The notes beneath the pieces are model-generated. The model saw only the letters and a program-made list of their open reading frames with translations, made no database searches and was not told where the DNA came from. DNA of 64,000 nt from Leptoclinus maculatus (lineage: Eukaryota > Chordata > Actinopteri > Perciformes > Stichaeidae): positions 12,367,640-12,431,639 of the forward strand of contig JAVDOI010000012.1 of assembly GCA_032191485.1 (NCBI GenBank), read 5' to 3'. A program made the translations under genes and the position numbers. Shown one piece after another: positions 1-9,462 of this stretch (positions are counted from its first letter, which is position 1; every line of letters begins with the position of its first letter).

Positions 1-1599
1 GTACCACTCTGTTCCGTTTTCCTTTGAAACTCATGAAACTCAGTCGTTACAAAAACAGAGAAGCTAAGAAATTGATGACTGTTATGAGAGCTAAATGATG
101 AACCAATAGAAGGGCAACAAGAAGAGCTAACAAATCATCCTTGTTGCTATCAAATTGTCTCTGTGTGTTAAGTTGTATCTATTCCATGAGTCAGAAAGAT
201 AAATATGTTTTCTCTGTGGAACCTAAAGTCACCTTTTCTTCTAAAGAGCCTACACCAGCAACAACAAAACTGTTTTCAGGGTCACAATAGCCGGCAATCC
301 TTTAGCTACTGTATAACACTTGTCACTTGTTAAGTGTTCAGTCACTTCAATAATAATAAGTGAAAAACAATAAACCATGTATTTTCTGGTAACACTAGAT
401 TTTAGATGACATTTTATTTTACTAAACCTGTGAGAAGTTTGGAGCCCAAAATAAACACCTAACAGTACATCAAAAGTACCCGTCTGTGATCTCTGCTTGT
501 GATTATAGCATTTATAATATTTTTGTACCCGCCATGTACAAATGCCATGACTTTTAAGAAAGTGCTCAAGTGGTCCTCTAATTATTATTGTTGAATCAAC
601 CATTGTTACATTTATTCTGTAACTCTCTCTTTGTAACTAAGTGTTGAGATGTAACAACTATGTCTACAGCTAGATTTGAAAAACAAAAAAAAACAGAATC
701 AAGTCAACTCAACTGAAGTTTTATTTATGCAAAGGGAATTGCTGACCTATCGGATCACGTAATTGATAAAAGTTGTTTTAAGTAAGATTACCAATATGAA
801 ATCGACTAGATTTGACAGTTATTTCACTAATACCTCAAACGTTCTCTTCTCAGTTTCTCTTTTCCACATCATGTGTATGGGCAGAATGTATTATTCCCTA
901 ATTATTTGCTCATCTGTGAAAGACGTTCATTATTCTACATTCATATTCAAATTATTCACTAGCAGTGCCAATTAGTCATATTGCAGTCCGATTAATTCTG
1001 TAGCCAGAAGCTTTACTGTATAATTCAGCCTTGAGGGATGAAGTCTGTTCTTAGTCCACAGCTTATTGCTTATTTACACATCCAGCAGTTGCGGAGTCAC
1101 TCACTCACTTTTAGCTCTGTTTTGGTACCAACTCCTGAAGGAAATATCTGTCTCTTTAGCTTCTAAATGCTCCAATATGTTCACCAGCTTATCACCATCC
1201 TTGTCTGGCTGCTGTTTAGCGTAAAGTGGGTTTTCAGAATGCCTTAAATCACCCCCAATCAGAAAAGTTAAGACAGCAAAGAACTCTCAAAGGGCCTAAA
1301 GACCCGAGTTTCTGCCTAGAAATATCTGCTGAAATAAGGTCTGCATTAAGTCGAGGAAGGATCAGAATGCCCTGGATGCGCAGCTCCCCACCTCTCTCAA
1401 GATCTAAAGAAAGGACGCCGTCACACCCTGATACGCGAACAGGGGAAATGCACCAAGCTGCTCTCAATTCTTAATTAGGAGCCAGTTCTCACAGCCTGCG
1501 CTACAGGTGATCTGAATAAGCCCTTCACTAAACTCAGGAATTGGGAAAATTCAGTGAAAAATGAATTGGGAAGTGGGAAATGAAAGCAAGTACCAGAGA

Positions 1600-1890
1600 A
1601 TCTGAGACTGCCACAATGCATTTCAAGAAGTAGAGACCATTTAAATCTTGCGATGGGATCACACCAGCCGCGGCGCCGAATCGGGCCGGGGGCATGAAGA
1701 GGTGGGGCCCCTTCGCCCCCCTTGCTCGGGGACCATGCCCATCTTCGAACTCGACCTTCATTCGGATCTCATATACATACCTGTAAAGGTTCGTGATTTG
1801 TATTTTGCACGATTGGGACATTATAGCGATCTCAAAATATGTCCACACACACCAAACACTCGCTGTCGCGGCAGGTGAAAAGTTGGAAAG
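1600..1890 (-). repeat. Possible interspersed repeat with GC-rich core
   Basis: The GC-rich core (about 1660-1745) sits between AT-rich arms. On the minus strand an open frame of 209 codons (1534-2163) crosses it, but its residues do not look like a domain I know. Read on the minus strand, the segment resembles a dispersed fish repeat I half remember, with a run giving 'GAAGGTCGAGTTCGAAGATG' followed by a G/C-rich block and 'GTGTGATCCCATCGCAA'. I cannot name the family. The alternative is a fragment of a processed gene. Confidence 0.35.
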
Positions 1891-2127
1891 GAGGCTGTGA
1901 TTCACAGGATAAATGAGCTCCGGTATCATGTATGTTGAGGTGGTGTGCTTATTTTGTAGCTGCCTGGTGTCATTTGCATGTAATTCAATCGAGGTAAACA
2001 CACTGAGCTCTTTTGTGGCACATCTCCACTCAGAGGTTGCAGACTCATTAGCGGCGAACCTGCTGTGCTGTTCAAACTGATGATGGCTCAAATGAATACC
2101 AAAGTTGTTACAATCATCCCGAGGGGG

Positions 2128-2350
2128 ACATGAATGTCTGTACAAAATGATATGGCAATCCATCCAATAGTTGTTGAGAATCTTATTTCAAAGCCACAAA
2201 TGTTAACCTCCAGGTTACAGTAGAGGGAAAGTCAGGGGATTATCAAAGTCTTTAGGGTTTACACTCTGGGGACCATGAATGTCTGTACCAAGTTTTATAG
2301 CAATCCATCAAATAGTTGTCGAGATATGTTAGTCTGGACAAACCTAAAAC
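2128..2350 (+). repeat. Two diverged copies of a common teleost repeat
   Basis: Two segments (about 2128-2215 and 2262-2350) share the string 'AATGTCTGTAC', then 'GGCAATCCATCCAATAGTTG' or a close variant, then 'GAGA'. This wording is familiar from many percomorph introns, where it occurs as a dispersed repeat. The superfamily is not known to me. Confidence 0.6.
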
Positions 2351-3577
2351 ATTGACTTACTTATTGACATCCACTATGTTTTTATGATCAGAGGGAAAGT
2401 GACTGCACTCATGATTCAACATGATCTCTCATCATTTCCACGAGTTCTGATCATTTCCTGCCTATGTCATCAACAATAAGTCATTGTAGGGACTTCACAC
2501 TACAGCAGACCACTGGCCGTGACACTAAGTATCTATAAAAGAGCCTGAGAAGGAACAGGATCCTGAACCGAGGTATTAATATGACAGCACTATACAGCTT
2601 TCTGGCAGCGCTGCAGCCTCGGCACGGCTCAGCGAGCGAGCCCACACTCCCTCCCTTAAGCAGCTTTCCATGACTGTCAGTCTGAGAGCGGCGCTGCTCC
2701 GGGCAAACTGCATGGGTGGGTATGATAAAGTAGGATGACACAGCGCTTCAGGTGCAGTTCGAATGCTTCCCAACAGGAATGCATTTACTGTGTGAACGAG
2801 GATGGCACTTTATTTTTTGTTAAGCGTCTGTCATATTCAATTTGGACTCTTGAATTAGGAACAATAACCTAAGAAATCTCATTCCAGTCGCAAATCATGC
2901 ATCAAACATTTTGTAATTCTCAATGCATTCCAACAATCATTAATCACCATTCGCACAATAGCAACAGGACATTCACTGAGCCCAATCATTAACTATCGGC
3001 GCAGCTCAATTCCTTCTCTGTGAACTATTAGGACCCTGATGAAAATAGTCATAAGCTGTCTAGTCACACGATAAGAAATTACACATCATCATTTTTCTCA
3101 CTCTGACTTTTAGCTTTTAAATCATCGCTTCACAGGCACATTCTGCAAAATTAATATTCTCAATTTTATATTCAGAGAGAAAATCCTTCAAATGTTTAAA
3201 AGGATTTAAAAAATCCACCATGACATTGTTACAACAGAGATTTTTCTCTCCTCCAGGTTCTGATTGCCACCCTTACAATCATTGTGATCAAGCGATTTGC
3301 AACATAAAGTATGAACACAAACCTGTTGCTCATAGGTGTTGCCGTGTATGAGTCAACCGTGACAAAGTGACTTGGGGAAGCCCACCGTACATGCAGGATT
3401 CATCTAAAGGCATGATTCTCATGTCTAAAGAAGGTGAATAATCCAAAGCATAGAAGCAAATCAAAGTGTAGGGGATAAGTATAGTAGGAAAGTAGCGAAG
3501 GAAAGAGGAAAGAGGGTGGGGAGTGGTGTTTTGAGTCATCAGTGACACTCAGAGCTCGCCAGTATTATGCTGATCCC

Positions 3578-3579
<2 letters not shown>

Positions 3580-3612
<33 letters not shown>

Positions 3613-3823
3613 TCTCTCTCCATCTTTCTCTCCCTCCCTGGCTGGCCTGCTGTCACTGTGGGCTTTTCATTCTACATCAGTGGGGCTCAGCGTATCTCCA
3701 CAATGAAGATGAGTGCATGTTCTGTATGAGGGAGCAAGTGGGTGTCCACCTGGCTGGATGTGTGCAAGTGTGTGTCATTGAAGAGGAGGAGAACACCTTA
3801 CCAGACTCTTCCAGTGCCCCTCC

Positions 3824-3855
<32 letters not shown>

Positions 3856-3860
3856 GTCTC
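3580..3860 (+). repeat. Two (CT)n microsatellites
   Basis: Pyrimidine tracts at about 3580-3622 and 3822-3858 are built of CT units. They create long but low-complexity open frames on both strands that I do not treat as genes. Confidence 0.9.
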
Positions 3861-3940
3861 CGTCTGTTCGTCCTCTCTGTCTCCCTGACGGTAGCTGGCC
3901 AAGCTCCTCTCCTCTCTGTCCTGCTCTCCACCTGGCTTCC

Positions 3941-3978
3941 ATGAGTTTCACTGAGGACAAGCCATTCCTCCCTGGAAG
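3941..3978 (+). CDS. Orphan candidate first coding exon
   Basis: An ATG at 3941 opens a short frame reading MSFTEDKPFLPGR that runs straight into a good splice donor (AG|GTAAGC at 3979). The reading ends in phase 2. It lies just 3' of a CT-rich stretch, as some first exons do. I could not find a following exon in the next 5 kb, and the residues do not match a protein I recognise. It cannot be the N terminus of the opsin at 9463, because joining the two would put the opsin out of frame. It may be a chance ATG-plus-donor or the start of a gene with a very long intron. Confidence 0.25.
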
Positions 3979-3979
3979 G

Positions 3980-6000
3980 TAAGCAGCACAGCTGTGGGGG
4001 TGTCTTTTCTATTTCCAGTGCAATACAAAGATATTAGACAATTACAAAATGCGGGATAATTGATGATGATGCTTTTGTTTCATCTTCCAAATTTGACTGA
4101 TGTTTTCAAATGGTTGCTGGCAACTGACACGACTCTCAGAGAAATAACTATTCTGTTATTTCTTTCTTTACTTCTTTTTGTGCAAAGGTCTGCTAGTTTA
4201 TTGTGACTCACAGTGGTTGTTATCTTACAAGTCTTCCTCTGAAATGATAGCATCTGGTTGTGTTAAAGGGGCGCGTTACTGACGGACATTCAGTCAAGGT
4301 TCAAAAACCATCTCAAGGAAGTGAAAACGGATTGTGCTGGCTGTAATGCTGATGTAATGAAGGCACAGACACCACAGCCAATTTGTGGGATCTCCGACCG
4401 GATTAGTGATGAGGTCACCAATCATCCCTGTCTGTGAAAAGAAAAGAAGCGACTGCTTTTCATCATCTTTTAGTCGTAGTCGTCGATGTACTGACCGTTT
4501 TCAAGACAACCTGTCGACTTGATCTCAGGCTGCTTACCACACAGTATTTTTCTGGATGTGTGCATGAATGCATGAACTGCCTTTTCTTATTACCTGCACA
4601 GACACACGTGAGCGATTCATTTGTTTGGGACTCGAGCCTCACAACAGTATGTCAATGTGTTGACAGTGATCGATTATGATGCCAGAGTACGACGTCTTTC
4701 TATTGGACGCAACGTGAAATGACTGAAGTGAATGACCTTCAACTGAAGATCAGAGTCAAATAACTCTCCCTAAATTCTCCTCTATCTCCATCTTTATTTT
4801 ACTTGATCCTATCCCAATGGCAAAAAAAAATGCTAAATGCTTTTTTTAGTCCTCCTCTTTACTTTAAAGTTGATATTGTAAATTGTTTATTTCTAGAAAA
4901 TGATCAACATGTCTATTAACTGTGAAGTTCAGATCCTAATTTGCTACAAGCCAAAGAACACGTGCCACATGTTAAAGAACACGGTGCAAGAAAAGCAAAA
5001 AACATAAGCGTGAGTGAACTGTTAGTGAGGCATTTATATCACATGATCACACTGGTGATTACATAAGAAAATGTCCTGCAACATTTGAAAGAGTTGCCTC
5101 CAACGGCTCTTTGTCATGCCGCTATACCACAGTGTAAATATTGTTCCGTGATGGCAATCACTTGTCACTGTCAGTCACTCAGAGGAGGAGGCAGTTACAC
5201 ACAGCAGGGTGAGTCCTTAGTCCACTTCAATCTCACTAAAAGTCACACAGGGCCCTCGAGGGATGTGTCGCACTGCAACACTGTGTGTCATATATGTTGC
5301 TTTTAAATGTTGCACAATGCAGTGAATCATAAGCTTAATAAAATACTAAATGATACAAATAGTACACAAAAATGTGGACTACAGCTGCAATGATTGGTCC
5401 ATCAATTGATTAGCACATCAAAGGAAAATTAAGCGTACATTTTTGTAAATCGTTTGAGTAATTGTTGCAAAAATGCTACACGTTTGCTAGTTTCTGCTAA
5501 AAAACAAGTAAAGATTTGCTGTTTTTCTTTGGCATTTGTGATAGTAAACGAAATGTCTTTGGGTTTTGGTTGAACAAAATAAGCAATCCGAAGAAATCTG
5601 GGAAATTGTGATGAGGATGTTTCTCTATTTTCTAGAGACTAAATGATTGGCAGATTAATCTATAATGGAAAACGTATTAGTTGCAAACAAACATAAAGCT
5701 ATGTAAAATAAGCAAACATTATTAATAATTGTCTAAAATTTGTAGTTGGACTAATCTTTTGACTTTGTTAGCACGTGTTTAACATATAAGAGCAGAAATT
5801 AATTTTTTTTTTAAAATATGTTCATTATTGCCTTGAAATGCACCAATGAAAACTGTGTAAATGTTTAAGGGTAGGTCAATCAACCCAAGCATAAAAGATA
5901 CAATGTGACGCTTTACACACTAGACATACAAATGCTTATGATTCAAAATGTCATAAAGGCACAAACTCTGAGGGCTGGGTGTGAATGTAACATCACAATA
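3980..6000. other. Intergenic stretch
   Basis: No exon supported. The part at 5385-5700 is a dispersed repeat described separately. The rest is unremarkable AT-rich DNA. Confidence 0.6.
5385..5700 (+). repeat. Dispersed repeat, 'ATTAATCGATTA' family, copy 1
   Basis: The segment begins 'CAGCTGCAATGATTGG', passes through 'TTTGGGTTTTGG' and 'CTGGGAAATTGTGATG', and ends 'GATTAATCTATAATGG...TTAGTTGCAA'. This is the layout of a very common teleost repeat whose ends carry ATTAATCGATTA-like motifs. Further diverged copies lie at about 9905-9985 with 11441-11558 (split by a transposon), 16535-16815, 58095-58290 and 60085-60300. Confidence 0.65.
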
Positions 6001-6027
6001 ACGGGCTGAAGGAAAGGCAATGTCATA

Positions 6028-6042
6028 TATACACACATACAT

Positions 6043-6081
<39 letters not shown>

Positions 6082-6098
6082 CATACATACATATATAC

Positions 6099-6168
<70 letters not shown>

Positions 6169-6197
6169 TATATATATATACACACACACACACATAT

Positions 6198-6229
<32 letters not shown>

Positions 6230-6275
6230 ACGCACATACATACGTACATACATACACATATACACACACATACAG
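6028..6275. repeat. Compound CATA/CA/TA microsatellite
   Basis: About 250 bp made of (CATA)n, then (CA)n, then a (TA)n tract of roughly 55 bp at 6108-6163, then further CA and TA blocks. The alternation gives reading frames open on both strands encoding His-Thr-Tyr-Ile or Cys-Val-Tyr repeats. These are repeat artefacts. Confidence 0.95.
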
Positions 6276-6299
6276 AATCAGATTTAAACTCAAAGATTG

Positions 6300-7690
6300 A
6301 GCTATCCACTGGCTGCCAATCTGATAAACCCTCTGACATTGGGATCGTCACTGCTCATGGGCTCATGCATGTGGACATCCAGACATGCCCGTCTGCCGTT
6401 AAAAGGCCACTTATCTCCTCGGACCGCAGCCATTTAAATGATATGAGACAGCCCCACTTTCAGGGGCATCAAATTAATCTCACAATTTTGATGACATGCT
6501 GCAGGGAAACTTTTTCACAAAACTTAAAGATTACTTGTCATGCTGACAACAGCGGTAAACTGCACAAATATGAATTTAAATTTCTTCCCCAGTAAATTAC
6601 ACAGTCAAGATGTCTCCACAGAGGCAGATCACTTGGGTAAACGGGTCAGGGCAGGAGAGGATGAGGTGCAAATGAAATAATAGAGTACATAAACCAGGTC
6701 AGCAAACGATATGTTGTTTACCACCCTACATCATCATCTGGAGGTCAATGTCCCTGTCCCAAAGGCGTCCAATTAATCACAGCTGGACAGAAGAGTTATT
6801 CAGCCAGGCTCAGAGACATGATAAAAGTAGTGTCACAGCTCAGCCATTCTGAAAATACTTAATCTGTCACAGCGAAACCAAAGTCATATAGTTCAGCTGG
6901 TTAAGCTCTCTCCGGATCTTTGTGTTTACCTCCTCCCTCTCGCTTTCACACTCACGTGGCTAAGGGTGGTCTTGGTTTTGTTTGGATAGCTGGATCGCTA
7001 TCGGGGACAATAGGCTGATCTGGTATCGGACACCAATATTTTGATAAATAACAATTCAGTACATCTATGCATTTATTTAAATTGCATTATGTACAATTTG
7101 TTTTACAAAATTACAACAGCAAGTGTTTAAGTGAGCCTTACACATGCGAGAATGATCCCAGTCACTTCCACACAGTGAGGTCATGGCATACAGCTAATTA
7201 AACACTGGTATCAGAAACCCAAAGCCCAGGTATCGGGACTGAAGAAGTCAGATCGAGGCATAGTTGAGAGGCACTTTAATGCATTCATTTGTTAAACAAT
7301 ACTGATTCAACTCAACACTGCTTTCTAAATACTACAGTATGGGATGGTTTAAGAAAATGTGGGAAATACTGCTCAGTCAGACGAGCTTAAAGCTTAAAGA
7401 CGAGCACACTTGAGAGGGAAGTGTCCCTCCACACAAAAGTTATTTTGACTAATGCAAGCTCTTGGACAGAAAACATCACGCCTGGAAGATTTAGAGCTTG
7501 CATGAGCTAAATCATCTTTTGCACAGATCTGAGTGTGCAGATGTTTCTTGTACAGGACGGTTATCACTCAAGAAACATGCACCCACAAAAAATGTATTGA
7601 CAGGGCAAACTATTGCTGCAAACTCTTGTATTGGACTGCATTATTGTTAGTGAAGTGAACCTGATAAACGGGCAACTGTGTGTACTGGGT
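6300..7690. other. Intergenic stretch
   Basis: No exon supported. It contains the dispersed repeat at 6975-7262 listed below. Confidence 0.55.
6975..7262 (+). repeat. Dispersed 'TATCGG' repeat fragment
   Basis: It contains 'GATCGCTATCGGGGACAATA', 'CTGATCTGGTATCGG', 'CACTTCCACACAGTGAGGTC', 'CCAAAGCCCAGGTATCGGGA' and 'GAAGTCAGATCGAGGCAT'. This order matches a DNA-transposon-like repeat I remember as abundant in teleosts. The copy is truncated, and no coding capacity is seen. Confidence 0.5.
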
Positions 7691-7941
7691 GTAGTGACCG
7701 TTGCTTACCAATAAAAAGTCCCTATGGTTGCTGAAATGTTTGTTTAGACGCGTGCCCAAGAACGAAGTCCAGTTTCCAATACAAGCAATTTATTTTCTAC
7801 ATAAACAGAGTTCAACCACTTTCTCTGCTGTAATCCATTTTCTTTACATAAACCAAAAATCATAACATTTATATTTGTTCAGCGTCTAAACAAACATTTC
7901 AGCAACCATAGTGACTTTTTATTGGGAAGCAACGGTCACTA
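7691..7941. mobile_element. Palindromic MITE-like element, ~60-bp inverted ends
   Basis: The first about 60 bases (7691-7750, beginning GTAGTGACCGTTGCTT) recur as a near-perfect reverse complement at 7883-7941 (ending AAGCAACGGTCACTAC). The arms enclose an AT-rich core of about 130 bp with no open frame. Long terminal inverted repeats, short length and lack of coding sequence fit a miniature inverted-repeat transposable element. I could not see an obvious target-site duplication in the flanks, so the superfamily is undecided. Confidence 0.75.
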
Positions 7942-9067
7942 CATTAAGTCAAAAACTGTTTGCTTCTGCCTATTAGCAACCCCCTGTGTCCAACGACCCC
8001 ACTGATTAGATTACCTGTGGCCTGATTCACACCGGCACTACGCCCCCATGTGGTGGGAGGTTGTACAAAAACAAAAAAACAACAAAATGGCTCTTACACT
8101 GGGCTTTAACACATCTGATAGTAAATCTGTTTGATTGATAACAGAATGCGTTGCTGTGTTGACATCACAGTGGACATTTTGTCATTGACTGGTCGGCTGA
8201 CTTGCATAGTAATGAAGTCTCGTTCTTTATCCTGTGTGATTGGCCTTGAGAGTTAATGCTGCCTCTGTATCATCTCTGATAGCACTTCATGTATTGCTCC
8301 ACATTCGTCCCTGCACGCTGCATTTCCTCCCCGATTCCCATTTGATTTTTCATTCTTCTATCTTACAAAGTGACGTACTGAATAGCAATCATCATCCTGT
8401 TTGCAGATGGCAGTGCGAGAAGAAACTGATTGCCTCGAGTATGTGTATGGCTCATTGCAAAGAGCGTGAGTGCTTCTGACATGATTCGACTGTGACAGAG
8501 AGGACACTATTTATATTCTTCTAACAATCTATGAGGTTAATGTTGGAGCTCATAGGTGTTCATTCGCGGTAGAATGAACACCTATGTTTCTATTCTAAAA
8601 GTGAATCTGTTGGTATTGCATATATGCGTGTGTGGCCTGCTTGCATCATGGGTAAGCATCTGAAAGCTGGAGACAATATTGCAATTTCACTATCTTTTTT
8701 CCATCACAGTTTGAGCCCATGTTATCTTAATCGTTTTGTTTGGGTCCCAAGCTCTAAATCTCTCATCTCATACTCCTGCTGTAAATCCCGAAAGGCACAG
8801 ACTTAAATCATTCCATCCGTCAATCATGTTTTGCATATTTCTATTTAATACGGATTGTCCTCGTCTCCTGCACGGGATTATATTCTAATAAAAGAAGTTT
8901 TTCCATCGAATTTCTGCATCTTTAGGCTGAAAGTATTGCACAATAGAGATTATAAGAAAACACGTCTTGTACTACAGGCCGTAGATAGTAGTTTAGATTC
9001 ATTGAGAACAAAAATGGAGGAATGTGGTTTTGCGTTTGCAGCTGTAATTTAGCTTTCTTTCTTTTGT
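7942..9067. other. Intergenic stretch with a perfect hairpin
   Basis: No supported exon. The only notable structure is the 36-nt perfect hairpin at 8551-8586. Confidence 0.55.
8551..8586. repeat. Perfect 15-bp stem hairpin
   Basis: CATAGGTGTTCATTC (8551-8565) is followed by the six-base loop GCGGTA and then the exact reverse complement GAATGAACACCTATG (8572-8586). It is isolated in non-coding DNA. It could be a small inverted-repeat relic or a structured RNA. Nothing in the flanks decides between these. Confidence 0.7.
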
Positions 9068-9345
9068 TGCGACTGTGGCTCAGAAGATAGAGCGGGTCGT
9101 CGATCCCCGGCTCTTACAGTCCGCATGTCAAACTGTCCTTGGGCAAGATACTGAACCCCAAATTGCTCCCAAAGGCTGTGCCATGAAGTGTGTGAATGAG
9201 CTTTAGTTTATCTGGATGGGCATAAACTTTGTATGGCAGCCTCAGCCATCACTGTATGAATGTGTGTGTGAATGTGGTAAATGTTGACATGAGTGGGCGG
9301 ACTTGAGAAGCCCTCTCAAAGTGCATTTCATTTACCATTTCAACA
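9068..9345 (+). mobile_element. tRNA-derived SINE
   Basis: The head reads TGTGGCTCAGAAGATAGAGC, like an RNA polymerase III A box, followed by GTCGATCCCCGG in the B-box position. The body then has CCTTGGGCAAGATACTGAAC, CCCAAATTGCTCCC, GGCTGTGCCAT, and tail phrases GTGTGTGTGAATG and AAGTGCATTTCATTTACCATT. This is the arrangement of a well-known teleost tRNA-derived SINE. It lies about 120 bp upstream of the opsin's first coding exon, on the same strand. A small deletion has removed part of the usual head. Confidence 0.75.
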
Positions 9346-9462
9346 ATACATTTGCTCCCATGAGTGTTGTCAGCTAAGCCTACAACACCGGTGGAGTAAA
9401 TTCTTTAATCATTTGCATTATTCACAATTGACTTGTGTGTGTGCTAAATGTTAACATTTCAG

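Larger units (their letters stand above)
1..3540. other. Gene-poor flank, no supported gene
   Basis: AT-rich intergenic DNA in which I find no coding exon that I can support. It holds a GC-rich patch at about 1640-1745 and two copies of a teleost interspersed repeat near 2128-2350, listed separately. Open frames here are short and show no recognisable domain. Confidence 0.6.

Noticed and set aside
3567..3960. Frames of 61-125 codons on both strands over CT tracts
   Set aside because: Low-complexity Leu-Ser / Arg-Glu translations of (CT)n.
5920..6595. Open frames of 82-191 codons across the CATA/CA/TA tract
   Set aside because: They consist of repeating Tyr-Ile-His-Thr or Cys-Val-Tyr codons produced by the microsatellite on both strands.
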